NCBI RefSeq assembly: GCF_024448715.1 | Contig: NZ_JAMOHZ010000013.1 | Coordinates: 1-53,321, forward strand | Source of the DNA: Stutzerimonas stutzeri | GTDB taxonomy: Bacteria > Pseudomonadota > Gammaproteobacteria > Pseudomonadales > Pseudomonadaceae | Length of the DNA: 53,321 nt | Direction: 5' to 3' | In this document: piece by piece, positions 45,981-53,321 of the stretch | Layout: every line of letters starts with the position of its first letter | Numbering within the stretch: the first letter of the stretch is position 1 | The notes under the pieces: generated by a model | Told to the model about the DNA's origin: nothing | Database searches by the model: none | Seen by the model: the letters and a program-made list of their open reading frames with translations, nothing else | Translations under genes and position numbers: made by a program

Positions 45981-46163
45981 TGCTCGGCCCGTACGCCCAT
46001 GCGTCGCTGTAGAGCCTTGGCGTCTTGCACACGTTGCGAAGTCGGGCCTCGCATTCGGTCAGCGCGAATGCGGGTGTCGGCAAAACTAGCTTCAAAACGA
46101 CTTCGCTGCGGAGCAACCTGTAAGAAAGAGCGCTAGAGAAGATCCGCCGCTCGGGAGGCGAGC

Positions 46164-46229
46164 ATGAGCGGTCACGATGGTTCGCCAGCGTGGCGCCAAT
46201 GGCGGAATGACTTGGAGGGCAGCCAGTGA
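46164..46229 (+). CDS. Possible 21-aa leader peptide or remnant
   Basis: A short frame MSGHDGSPAWRQWRNDLEGS-Q with GGGAGG five bases before its ATG, inside the 299-base gap between the aldehyde dehydrogenase and the reductase. It could be a leader peptide or the start of a gene that has been lost. The rest of the gap holds no frame that I support. Confidence 0.22.
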   Translation: MSGHDGSPAWRQWRNDLEGSQ

Positions 46230-46279
46230 ATCGCGGCTAGTCGTACTCCATAAAGCTGAGTCGAAACGGATCCCGAAGC

Positions 46280-47530
46280 ATGACCAAGAGAATAATAATC
46301 GTCGGCACCGGACAATCAGGCGTTTCGCTGGCGTTCAAGCTGCGGATGCTGGGATGCCAGGAGGAAATCACCCTCATCGGTGAAGAGCCTGACCTTCCGT
46401 ATCACCGCCCACCGTTGTCGAAGAAATACGTGACCAACCTGGCGGAAGCCGACGGGCTTTATCTGAAGCCCAAGCAACTCTATGAGAGTGAGCGTATCGA
46501 GCTGCGGCTGGGCTGTCGGATCACGACGCTAGATCGCACGGCAAAAAGCGTCACCTTGGATGACGGGACGACGCTGCGCTATGACTGGCTTGCGCTGGCT
46601 ACTGGTGCGAATGCACGGCGCCTGCCGGCTTCGATAGGCGGCGATGCTCGTAATGTCTACACCCTCAGGACACTGGCCGACGCCAGGGCGCTGCGCGACG
46701 AGTTCGGCAAAGGACGCCAGCTGTTGGTGGTCGGTGGGGGCTACATCGGACTCGAGACCGCGGCGGTGGCGCGAAGCCTCGGCATGCACGTCACCCTGAT
46801 TGAACAGGCCGACCGGATTCTCAATCGTGTGGCCTCGGTCGAGACCGCGTCCTACTTCAATGCACTGCATCTGCAAAACGGTGTGGTGATCCGAGAGGGC
46901 GTCGGCCTCGATGGTCTTGAGCAGCACGAAGGTCGGGCGGTGCGTGCGCGTCTCAGCGACGGTTCAGAAATGGACGTCGATGTGGTCGTCGCCGGCATCG
47001 GCGTGAACCCCGCCACGGAACTGGCAGAACGCGCCGGGCTGGTTGTAGTGAACGGCATCGTCGTCGATAGCTGCGGGCGTACCTCCGATCCGTCTATCTA
47101 TGCTTCGGGCGACTGCGCCTTCTTCCCGTATCGGGGGGTGCACATGCGGCTCGAATCTATCCAGAACGCCGTGGATATGGCGGATGTGGTGGCGCGCTCG
47201 ATGCTGGGCGAAGAGCCCCACTACCTGCCGATTCCGTGGTTCTGGTCCGATCAGTACGCCACCAAACTGCAGATCGCCGGCCTGCACCTTGGCTACAACC
47301 GCGTCGCGGTGAGAGAGGCGCCCCGCTCAGGCCTTTCGGTTTGGTATTTCGATGACGACCGCTTCCTCGCAGTCGACGCGATTAACGATCCGAAAGCCTT
47401 TATGACCGCGAAGCGCTGGTTAACGGCTGGCTTCAACCCAAGTTTTGATGCTCTGGCGGACCCGTCGGTCGAGCTGAGCGCCATACCAGAGTTCGTCCCA
47501 ACACGTACGAATACAACGCAGGAGATCTGA
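46280..47530 (+). CDS. Putidaredoxin-reductase-type FAD/NAD(H) ferredoxin reductase
   Basis: A 416-aa flavoprotein. FAD motif IIIVGTGQSGVSLAFKLR at residues 5-22, DLPYHRPPLSKKY, ATGANARRLP, NAD motif LLVVGGGYIGLETAAVA near residue 150, and the second FAD motif IYASGDCAFFP near 275. It is the size and type of reductases that serve class I cytochrome P450s (CamA, rhodocoxin reductase) or Rieske oxygenases. The ferredoxin gene starts one base after its stop, so they form a coupled pair. The oxygenase partner is absent from the window. Confidence 0.92.
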   Translation: MTKRIIIVGTGQSGVSLAFKLRMLGCQEEITLIGEEPDLPYHRPPLSKKYVTNLAEADGLYLKPKQLYESERIELRLGCRITTLDRTAKSVTLDDGTTLRYDWLALATGANARRLPASIGGDARNVYTLRTLADARALRDEFGKGRQLLVVGGGYIGLETAAVARSLGMHVTLIEQADRILNRVASVETASYFNALHLQNGVVIREGVGLDGLEQHEGRAVRARLSDGSEMDVDVVVAGIGVNPATELAERAGLVVVNGIVVDSCGRTSDPSIYASGDCAFFPYRGVHMRLESIQNAVDMADVVARSMLGEEPHYLPIPWFWSDQYATKLQIAGLHLGYNRVAVREAPRSGLSVWYFDDDRFLAVDAINDPKAFMTAKRWLTAGFNPSFDALADPSVELSAIPEFVPTRTNTTQEI

Positions 47531-47531
47531 T

Positions 47532-47852
47532 GTGCCTACGATTATTTTCATTGAGCCAGACGGTACCGAGAAGCAGGTAGGTGCCCGGATTGGCCAAACC
47601 GTGATGGAAGCTGCTGTGCAGAACGGCGTGAAAGGCATTGATGCCGATTGCGGAGGTTCCTGTTCATGCGCGACGTGCCATGGATATGTCGACGAGGCAT
47701 GGCAAGAAAGACTTGAACCAGCCGACTCGATGGAGTTGGACATGCTCGACTTTGCATATCAACGGTCAGATGGATCTCGCCTGACTTGCCAGCTCGTCGT
47801 GGGTGAAGAGATGGATGGGTTAATGATCAAACTTCCCGTATCTCAAGCCTGA
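47532..47852 (+). CDS. Putidaredoxin-type [2Fe-2S] ferredoxin
   Basis: 106 aa. The cluster ligands are C40, C46, C49 and C86 (DCGGSCSCATCHGYV and RLTCQLVV), with the vertebrate-type/putidaredoxin spacing; C44 is an extra cysteine. MELDMLDFA precedes the last ligand, as in Pdx. GTG start with AGGAG 7 bases upstream. It passes single electrons from the adjacent reductase to an oxygenase that is not encoded here. Confidence 0.93.
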   Translation: MPTIIFIEPDGTEKQVGARIGQTVMEAAVQNGVKGIDADCGGSCSCATCHGYVDEAWQERLEPADSMELDMLDFAYQRSDGSRLTCQLVVGEEMDGLMIKLPVSQA

Positions 47853-47975
47853 CGATGTGAAAGAGTTCGCCCGGCACGTGTTTATATGCCGAGCAGCAAC
47901 CGGTGATAGAGCCAATAAGTTCGATTTGAACAGTTCGTGTAAATAAAACAAATATAAAAAATAGAGGAACAGCAA

Positions 47976-48977
47976 ATGCTCCGTAAAAAAATAGCTTGCC
48001 TTGGTGTTGCATTGTCGTTGTCCACGGGTCTCGCATATGCAGAGTCCATGACGCTGAAGTTGGCGCATCAGTGGCCTCAAAATGAAAAAGACTATGTCGT
48101 TGCAGCGGGGGTGCAGTTCGCTGAAGAAGTTGAAAAGCGCAGCGGCGGAGATATTAAAATACGGTTCTTCCCCGCTCAGTCCATCGTCAAAGCGGCTGAT
48201 ACACATACAGCCTTGAAATCCGGGGCCATCGACCTGGCAATCTATCCGTATATATATTCCGCTGGGGCCATTCCCGAGATGAACCTTGTGTTGCTACCGG
48301 GTCTTTGGAAAAGCCACAACGAAGTCTTCGATTTCAAAAGTACCGAGGCCTGGAAAGAGCTGGAAGCGAAGGCCAATGACTACGGCTTCAAGACACTTGC
48401 TTGGATTCAGATCGCAGGGGGTTTTGCCTCGACCGATGGCCCTATTCGTGTTCCTGCGGATCTGCAGAACCAGAAAGTCCGTGCTGCGGGTAAGTACATG
48501 GAGGGTGCGCTCGTAAAAGCTGGCGCGAGCACATCGACAATGCCGTCCTCGGAAACTTATGGAGCCATGCAGAGCGGATTGCTCGACGGTTTATTGACTT
48601 CCTCGAGTTCGCTGGGTGCGTATCGGGTGTACGAAGTATCCGAGCATTACGTGTCGCCTGAAGATTATTCGGTCTATTTCACGATCGAGCCGATCGCCAT
48701 CAGCATGAAAACCTGGAAGGAGCTCAGCCCAGAACAGCAGAAGATACTCGCCGAGGCGGGTAAGAGTGTTGAAGCGAAAGCGCTCGAAGGTGCTATGGCA
48801 GAGGACAAGCGCGTCGCGCACGAGTTTGCTGCCAACGGCGTTGCTGTGGAAAAGCTGACCGAAGGCGACTGGGATAAATGGCACGATCTTTTTGCCACCC
48901 ATGCTTTCGCTGCTTTTAAAGAAGGAGTTCCTGGCGGAGCGGCGCTTCTGGAAAAGGCAATTTCAGGACAGCACTGA
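47976..48977 (+). CDS. TRAP transporter substrate-binding protein (DctP family)
   Basis: 333 aa. Signal peptide MLRKKIACLGVALSLSTGLA (cut near residue 22). The mature protein has the DctP pattern: LKLAHQWPQNE at the start, GGDIKIRFFPAQ, ALKSGAIDLAIY, the conserved substrate-carboxylate segment with PADLQNQKVRAAGKYM (the Arg normally pairs with the substrate carboxylate), and SGLLDGLLTSS. It binds an organic acid in the periplasm for the DctQM-type membrane unit encoded next. Base composition is lower in GC than in the neighbouring genes. A strong hairpin follows before the small permease gene. Confidence 0.93.
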   Translation: MLRKKIACLGVALSLSTGLAYAESMTLKLAHQWPQNEKDYVVAAGVQFAEEVEKRSGGDIKIRFFPAQSIVKAADTHTALKSGAIDLAIYPYIYSAGAIPEMNLVLLPGLWKSHNEVFDFKSTEAWKELEAKANDYGFKTLAWIQIAGGFASTDGPIRVPADLQNQKVRAAGKYMEGALVKAGASTSTMPSSETYGAMQSGLLDGLLTSSSSLGAYRVYEVSEHYVSPEDYSVYFTIEPIAISMKTWKELSPEQQKILAEAGKSVEAKALEGAMAEDKRVAHEFAANGVAVEKLTEGDWDKWHDLFATHAFAAFKEGVPGGAALLEKAISGQH

Positions 48978-48990
48978 AACGACCCGTCTA

Positions 48991-49020
48991 CGGACCGGCA
49001 CGGCTCGCCGCACCGGTCCG
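48991..49020 (+). promoter_or_regulatory. Stem-loop between TRAP dctP-type and dctQ-type genes
   Basis: CGGACCGG and CCGGTCCG form an 8-bp perfect stem; inside it CGGC and GCCG pair again, giving a nearly continuous hairpin. It lies in the 63-base gap. Such hairpins behind binding-protein genes often protect the upstream message or cut down read-through, so that binding protein outnumbers permease. Confidence 0.6.
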
Positions 49021-49040
49021 TTGAAGTTAGGAGCGAAAGA

Positions 49041-49535
49041 ATGTCCAGTAAAGTTAAATGCTTCGATGGCCTAATCATGTTGAGTGGCATAGTTGCCGGA
49101 ATTGCGGCTTTTTTTATCGGTATCTCGGTTACTTACGATGTGGTTGCGCGCAGTGTGTTCGGTGCGACAACTAATTGGGTTACCGACGTAAATACCTATA
49201 TTGTCGCTTTTATCACCTTCGTCGGTGCCGCGTACGCGCAGCGGGAAGGCGCGCATGTGGGAGTAGATATTGTAACGACCCGCTTGCCCCCGAAACTTCG
49301 CGGCTTGGCACTGTCGGTGTCGAATGTCATTGTCGTGTTGGTGGTCGGGCTGCTCTTATGGCTCGGCTGCGAACAGTGGCTCGAAATATGGGTTTCGGGC
49401 GAACAATCTGCCGGTATGTTTACCGTGCCTCTCTGGATTCCCTTCAGTTCGCTTCCCATAGGGATGCTTCTGCTATTGGCTGTTCAGTTGCGCAATACTT
49501 TTCGCTGCTGGCTCGCGCCGAGCGGACAGAACTAA
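49041..49535 (+). CDS. TRAP transporter small permease (DctQ family)
   Basis: A 164-aa protein with four hydrophobic segments (about residues 12-34, 45-68, 88-112 and 128-155) and the DctQ mark SVTYDVVARSVFG plus AYAQREGAHVGVDIV. It forms the membrane unit with the large permease and uses the sodium gradient. TTAGGAG precedes the ATG; the large subunit gene begins 24 bases after its stop. Confidence 0.92.
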   Translation: MSSKVKCFDGLIMLSGIVAGIAAFFIGISVTYDVVARSVFGATTNWVTDVNTYIVAFITFVGAAYAQREGAHVGVDIVTTRLPPKLRGLALSVSNVIVVLVVGLLLWLGCEQWLEIWVSGEQSAGMFTVPLWIPFSSLPIGMLLLLAVQLRNTFRCWLAPSGQN

Positions 49536-49559
49536 TCTTAATTTCATGAGATAACTACA

Positions 49560-50873
49560 ATGCCCGTAGAAATTTGGATTGGCGCAGCAATGTTCGGTGC
49601 ATTGTTGTTGCTTTTATCGATCGGTATTCCGGTTGCGTTTTCTCTGTTAACGGTCGCCCTTGGCTCCTTGTTCATATTAGAAGGCGGAATTTCGGCTTTC
49701 AGTCTGGTGGCCCCAACCCTCAATAGCAGCGTGATGGAGTTTGCGCTGACGGCCGTGCCCCTGTTTATTCTGATGGGCGCAATTATTTCCGCTTCGGGGA
49801 TGGGCGGACGCCTATATAACGCTTTGGCAATCCTGATGCACGGCGTGCCAGGTGCGCTATTGGTCGCGACGACACTCGCCTCAACCATCATGGCGGCCGT
49901 GTCGGGCTCAAGCGTTGCTACCGCTGGTGCCATCGGGGGGCTGTCAATCAAGGAGATGCGGCGCCTGGGATATAGCGACAACGACTCCTGCGGCGCCGTT
50001 GCCGCCGGCGGGACCCTGGGCATTCTGATCCCGCCGAGCATTCCGCTAATCATCTACGGAATCATTTCCGAACAATCGATCAACAAGTTGTTCATCGCAT
50101 GCATCGTGCCGGGCCTGATCATGGCCGCGTCCTTCATCGGCTATCAGGTGTGGCTCGACTGGCGCCGTGGGAATCTGAAAGTGGTCGACCCTACCGCCAA
50201 TGTTCGGAAGGTCACGCTGACAATGCGGTTGCGCGCCTTGCTGGATTTGTTACCGATGGCGTTGCTCATCTGGATCATCCTGGGCTCCATTTACCAGGGA
50301 ATCGCCACGCCCACCGAGGCGGCGGCACTGGGGGCGATCACCAGCCTGCTGTTAGCCGGTCTGCTTTACCGCGAAATCGATGGCAAGACGCTGGTCAAGA
50401 TTCTGCTCGAGTCGGCACGTAGCAGCGCGATGGTGCTGATGATCGTCGCAGCCGCAATGCTGTTCGGCTATGTGATGACCACCACGGCCGTCGCGCCGAT
50501 CCTCGCCAATGCCGTCGCCAGCATGGACGTGGCCCCATGGATCGTCCTGGCTGCAATCATGTTGTTCCTGCTGTTTCTCGGCTGCTTCATGGAGACGATT
50601 TCCATCATCGTCATCACCACGCCCATCCTGGTTCCGATCATCGATTCGTTCGGTTGGGACCTGATCTGGTTTGGCGTACTGCTGGTCATCAACATGGAAA
50701 TGGCGTTGATCACGCCGCCGGTGGGTTTGAACCTCTTTGTGGTTCAGGGCGTTGTTCGGGACGTATCCATCGAAAGAATCATTGCTGGCGCTGCGCCTTA
50801 CGTCGGAATCATGCTCCTGGTGTTGTGCCTGGTAGCGATGGTGCCCTCGATCACGACGCTCTTGTTGAACTAG
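49560..50873 (+). CDS. TRAP transporter large permease (DctM family)
   Basis: A 437-aa membrane protein with about 12 hydrophobic segments. Conserved DctM patterns include IGIPVAFSL, AVPLFILMGAII, SGSSVATAGAIG, GTLGILIPPSIPLIIYGI, IATPTEAAALGA and ITPPVGLNLFVV. It is the transport channel of the TRAP system whose binding protein and small permease lie directly upstream. It probably imports the organic acid that the island degrades. Confidence 0.94.
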   Translation: MPVEIWIGAAMFGALLLLLSIGIPVAFSLLTVALGSLFILEGGISAFSLVAPTLNSSVMEFALTAVPLFILMGAIISASGMGGRLYNALAILMHGVPGALLVATTLASTIMAAVSGSSVATAGAIGGLSIKEMRRLGYSDNDSCGAVAAGGTLGILIPPSIPLIIYGIISEQSINKLFIACIVPGLIMAASFIGYQVWLDWRRGNLKVVDPTANVRKVTLTMRLRALLDLLPMALLIWIILGSIYQGIATPTEAAALGAITSLLLAGLLYREIDGKTLVKILLESARSSAMVLMIVAAAMLFGYVMTTTAVAPILANAVASMDVAPWIVLAAIMLFLLFLGCFMETISIIVITTPILVPIIDSFGWDLIWFGVLLVINMEMALITPPVGLNLFVVQGVVRDVSIERIIAGAAPYVGIMLLVLCLVAMVPSITTLLLN

Positions 50874-50960
50874 CGAATGGTCTTCTAGTTGCCGGCTTGG
50901 GTGCGAGACCTTGGTCGAGCGACAAACTCGGTGCGGGCTTTTTGATCTGGGAGTTTTACT

Positions 50961-51848
50961 TTGAAAATCGCAGTAGTGGGTCTGGGAAACATGGGGGGGC
51001 GGGTCGCCAAGCGGCTCATGGAACAGGGGCATGAGGTTGGTATTTATGACACTGATGCCGCGGCCGTCGCACGGTTCGCTGAACTCGGCGCCACGGGCTA
51101 TCAAAGCCTGAAGACTCTCGGCGCGGAGCACCCGTTCGTCATTACCGTGCTCCCGAACGGCGATATCGTCAAAAAAGTTGTGTTTGGCGAGCAGGGACTG
51201 GCGGCTGGCATGCGCGAGGGCAGCACACTCATCGACATGACTAGTTCGGTTCCGGCGATCACCACTGAAGTTGGCCAGGCTTTGTCGAAGCAAGGTATTC
51301 ATATGCTCGATGCCCCTGTCAGCGGCGGGGTTAAAAAGGCTGAAACTGGCCAGTTGACCATCATGGTGGGTGGTAATGCCGCTGTACTGGCCGATGCCGA
51401 TGCCATTCTCCGGGACGTGGGCGAGCACGTGATTCACGTTGGCGACCTGGGGGCCGGCCATACCGTCAAGGCGCTGAACAACCTCATCACGGCAACCACG
51501 CTAGCCATCACTTCAGAAGCCATGGCGCTGGGCGTCAAGATGGGCGTCGATGCGCAAAAAATGCTCGACGTGATCAACGTCGGTAGCGGCAAGAGCGTGT
51601 CGAGCGAGATGAAATTCCCGCAACAGGTCATGTCGCGCAAGTTCGACGTTGGGTTCACCGTCGGGCTGATGTGCAAGGACGTTGGTATTGCCTTGGATAT
51701 GGCCCATCAGGCTGGGGTACCGACATTCGTCTCCTCAGCCGCGTACGAATTATGGAAATTCGGCGTAGCTAAAGGCTGCGGTGCCATGGACCACACGGCC
51801 ATCGCGTTGGTAGTCGAGGAAATGGCAGGTGTCGAAATCAAGGGTTGA
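50961..51848 (+). CDS. NAD(P)-dependent oxidoreductase, 3-hydroxyisobutyrate dehydrogenase family
   Basis: A 295-aa beta-hydroxyacid dehydrogenase. MKIAVVGLGNMGGRVAKRLM carries the dinucleotide motif, MLDAPVSGGVKKAETGQLTI the substrate signature, and the catalytic lysine is in GAGHTVKALNNLI near residue 171. TTG start with GGGAG about 6 bases upstream; no better start is near. It follows the TRAP genes by 87 bases, so it probably belongs to the same operon and handles a hydroxy-acid or semialdehyde intermediate. It is a distant paralogue of the gene at 630. Confidence 0.88.
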   Translation: MKIAVVGLGNMGGRVAKRLMEQGHEVGIYDTDAAAVARFAELGATGYQSLKTLGAEHPFVITVLPNGDIVKKVVFGEQGLAAGMREGSTLIDMTSSVPAITTEVGQALSKQGIHMLDAPVSGGVKKAETGQLTIMVGGNAAVLADADAILRDVGEHVIHVGDLGAGHTVKALNNLITATTLAITSEAMALGVKMGVDAQKMLDVINVGSGKSVSSEMKFPQQVMSRKFDVGFTVGLMCKDVGIALDMAHQAGVPTFVSSAAYELWKFGVAKGCGAMDHTAIALVVEEMAGVEIKG

Positions 51849-51936
51849 TTGACGTAGGCCGGGGCGCGGCTGCATACGCAGCAGTGCCCTTGGCAGAGGT
51901 GTGCCGCCCGACCTAAGAATCCCGCTCAGTCGCGCT

Positions 51937-51969
51937 CCGGCACGAGCCCGTTGTTCAGGTCCGTGCCGG
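51937..51969. terminator. Stem-loop behind the catabolic island
   Basis: CCGGCACG and CGTGCCGG form an 8-bp stem with a 17-base loop, about 90 bases after the last island gene. No T-run follows; it may still mark the end of the operon. The rest of the 222-base gap before the ZIP gene shows no gene. Confidence 0.35.
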
Positions 51970-52070
51970 CGCTCTGTTCACCAGTAAAAACAGCGAACAC
52001 TTTTATCAACGTGCATTGGCGCGCTGCGTTTTGGGCCGCCTACACGAAGCAAAGTAGCTAAGGCCGAGTC

Positions 52071-53000
52071 ATGTTTCAAAAGAATCCATGTGGTGCGCTG
52101 CTGGCTACCTTTACCAACAAAGCGAGTCTTAACAGACTGGTTTTCCTCTGCCTGCTGGCGGCGCTTATTAGCATCGCTGGGTTAGTGATGGTCATGGCTG
52201 GATTCGTAGCGAATGGACACGAACCCGATGCGGCGCGCTACGCATTCATTGGCGGTGGCGCCGGGTTCGTCGCCACGGCGCTGGGCGCCACGTTTGCAAT
52301 AACATTGCGGAGGTTGAGCGACGAAATCCAATCAAACATGCTCAGCTTCGCATCTGGAATGATGCTGGCGGCCAGTTTTCTGTCTCTTATATTGCCCGGA
52401 TTCGATGCGGCCAATTCGATTCTCGAGAACAAATTCATGGCGGCAGGCACGGTAGTGCTCGGCTTGGCGCTGGGTGCCACGCTGATCAGTTGCTTGGACC
52501 GATTCCTCCCTCACGATCAGGTGTTCGCATTGTCTTATGGAACGGGCGCCGGGCTAGCAGGTGCTAGCCGGGTATGGCTGTTCGTCATGGCGATAGCGAT
52601 TCACAACTTTCCTGAGGGCATGGCGGTAGGTGTGGGATTTGGCGGTGATCCGGAGCTCGGTGTGTCGCTCGCTACGGCGATCGCTATTCAGGATGTACCC
52701 GAAGGCTTGGCTGTCGCCATGGCACTTCGTGCGATTGGTCTTTCCATTCCTGTCTCCTGCCTGGTCGCTGCTGCCACCGGGGTGATGGAGCCCGTCGGGG
52801 CGATGTTCGGCCTTGCCGTTACGTCCGGTTTCGCGATTTCTTTTCCCCTTAGCCTGGGGTTCGCCGCTGGCGCCATGTTGTTCGTGGTGTGCAATAACAT
52901 CATCCCAGAGACCTGTGGGCGCGGCGGCAAGGGCCGCCCCGGACTCTCCCTGATGTCCGGCCTGTGCGTGATGGTTTTTCTCGATGCAGCGTTAGGGTAA
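52071..53000 (+). CDS. ZIP-family divalent metal transporter
   Basis: A 309-aa membrane protein of the ZupT/GufA branch of the ZIP family with about 8 hydrophobic segments. The two metal-site helices are clear: IAIHNFPEGMAVGVGFG and IAIQDVPEGLAVAMAL; the first has the His of the canonical HNxPEG, while in the second the usual His is replaced (QDVPEG, as in several GufA-type proteins). It probably takes up zinc or another divalent metal across the inner membrane. No functional tie to the island is visible. Confidence 0.9.
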   Translation: MFQKNPCGALLATFTNKASLNRLVFLCLLAALISIAGLVMVMAGFVANGHEPDAARYAFIGGGAGFVATALGATFAITLRRLSDEIQSNMLSFASGMMLAASFLSLILPGFDAANSILENKFMAAGTVVLGLALGATLISCLDRFLPHDQVFALSYGTGAGLAGASRVWLFVMAIAIHNFPEGMAVGVGFGGDPELGVSLATAIAIQDVPEGLAVAMALRAIGLSIPVSCLVAAATGVMEPVGAMFGLAVTSGFAISFPLSLGFAAGAMLFVVCNNIIPETCGRGGKGRPGLSLMSGLCVMVFLDAALG

Positions 53001-53117
53001 GCACCCAGATGACGCCAGGTCTGGTGTTAGGAGTCCAAAAGATATGAGACAGGGTCTGCCTTCCGTGCTGTCCGGTGGACAATCGCGCTACCTCGTTCTC
53101 GCTCAGGGAGAGGCCTG

Positions 53118-53321
53118 ATGGGCGGAGGCTTTCTCCCGCTGGTGGTGACGCTGGCGATCCAGGCGCTCGCCTCGATGGCCTCGTTCACCGTGCCGGTGCT
53201 GGCACCGGCCGCGGCTCGCGACCTGGCCGGGCCGGTCGCGCTGGTCGGTGTCTACGTCGCGCTGATCTACCTCAGTGCGATGGTGACCAGTCTGCTCAGT
53301 GGGGGTTGGGTGGTCCGTTAT
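53118..53321 (+). CDS. MFS transporter, N-terminal part (cut by window end)
   Basis: The frame is open from ATG 53118 to the end of the window (68 codons). It begins MGGGFLPLVVTLAIQALASM and continues with FTVPVLAPAAARDLAGPVAL and a second hydrophobic helix, the opening of a major facilitator carrier. GGGAGAGG precedes the ATG. Substrate cannot be judged from this part. Confidence 0.72.
   Translation, partial: MGGGFLPLVVTLAIQALASMASFTVPVLAPAAARDLAGPVALVGVYVALIYLSAMVTSLLSGGWVVRY

Noticed and set aside
1..53321. CRISPR arrays, phage or intact insertion sequences
   Set aside because: No regularly spaced direct repeats, no integrase, transposase or phage structural genes were found on either strand.

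Overview
The window reads as Pseudomonadaceae chromosome, most likely Pseudomonas sensu lato and possibly Stutzerimonas-like. The GC content is high, short REP-type palindromes of the Pseudomonas kind are present, and the block rapA - small acidic protein - alkB-like ... phaJ1 - fadD2 - fadD1 ... hrpA follows, as I remember it, the gene order of P. aeruginosa. No rRNA, tRNA, CRISPR array, phage or intact insertion sequence was found.

Layout. 1-629: no supported gene. 630-3769: a small sugar-acid type operon (3-hydroxyisobutyrate-dehydrogenase-family reductase, hydroxypyruvate-isomerase-family protein, MFS carrier). 3909-10164: housekeeping and small genes (YegD-type Hsp70, ferritin-like small protein, periplasmic cyclophilin, LysR regulator, DEAD-box helicase, three small unknowns). 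10210-12303: a secreted GH5 glycosidase with three tandem N-terminal repeats of an unrecognised domain, preceded by about 570 bases of AT-rich leader. 12878-16893: a leftward operon egtB-egtD-subtilase, that is ergothioneine synthesis translationally coupled to a secreted S8 peptidase that carries Glu at the usual catalytic Asp position. 17075-18112: SDR dehydrogenase and a small unknown. 18235-25645: the large helicases lhr and rapA converge on a strong hairpin. 25838-27229: a coupled trio (99-aa protein, AlkB-like dioxygenase, 53-aa Lys-rich protein) and a 37-aa membrane peptide. 27856-34411: chemoreceptor, phaJ1 and the tandem acyl-CoA synthetases fadD2 and fadD1. 34684-40687: a diguanylate cyclase with a DctB-like sensor, then hrpA.

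40878-51848 is an accessory catabolic island: LysR regulator, remnant of an acyl-CoA dehydrogenase, amidohydrolase, small Rieske protein, carboxymuconolactone-decarboxylase-family protein, aldehyde dehydrogenase, putidaredoxin-reductase-type flavoprotein, putidaredoxin-type ferredoxin, a complete TRAP transporter and a second 3-hydroxyisobutyrate-dehydrogenase-family oxidoreductase. It looks like an uptake and breakdown route for an aromatic or cyclic acid. It has two sets of electron-transfer proteins but no oxygenase to receive the electrons. A ZIP metal transporter (52071-53000) and the start of an MFS carrier (53118 to the window end) follow.

The points most worth following are the oxygenase-less island, the in-frame REP-type repeats inside lhr and hrpA, the triple-repeat GH5 enzyme, and the egtB-egtD-subtilase operon.
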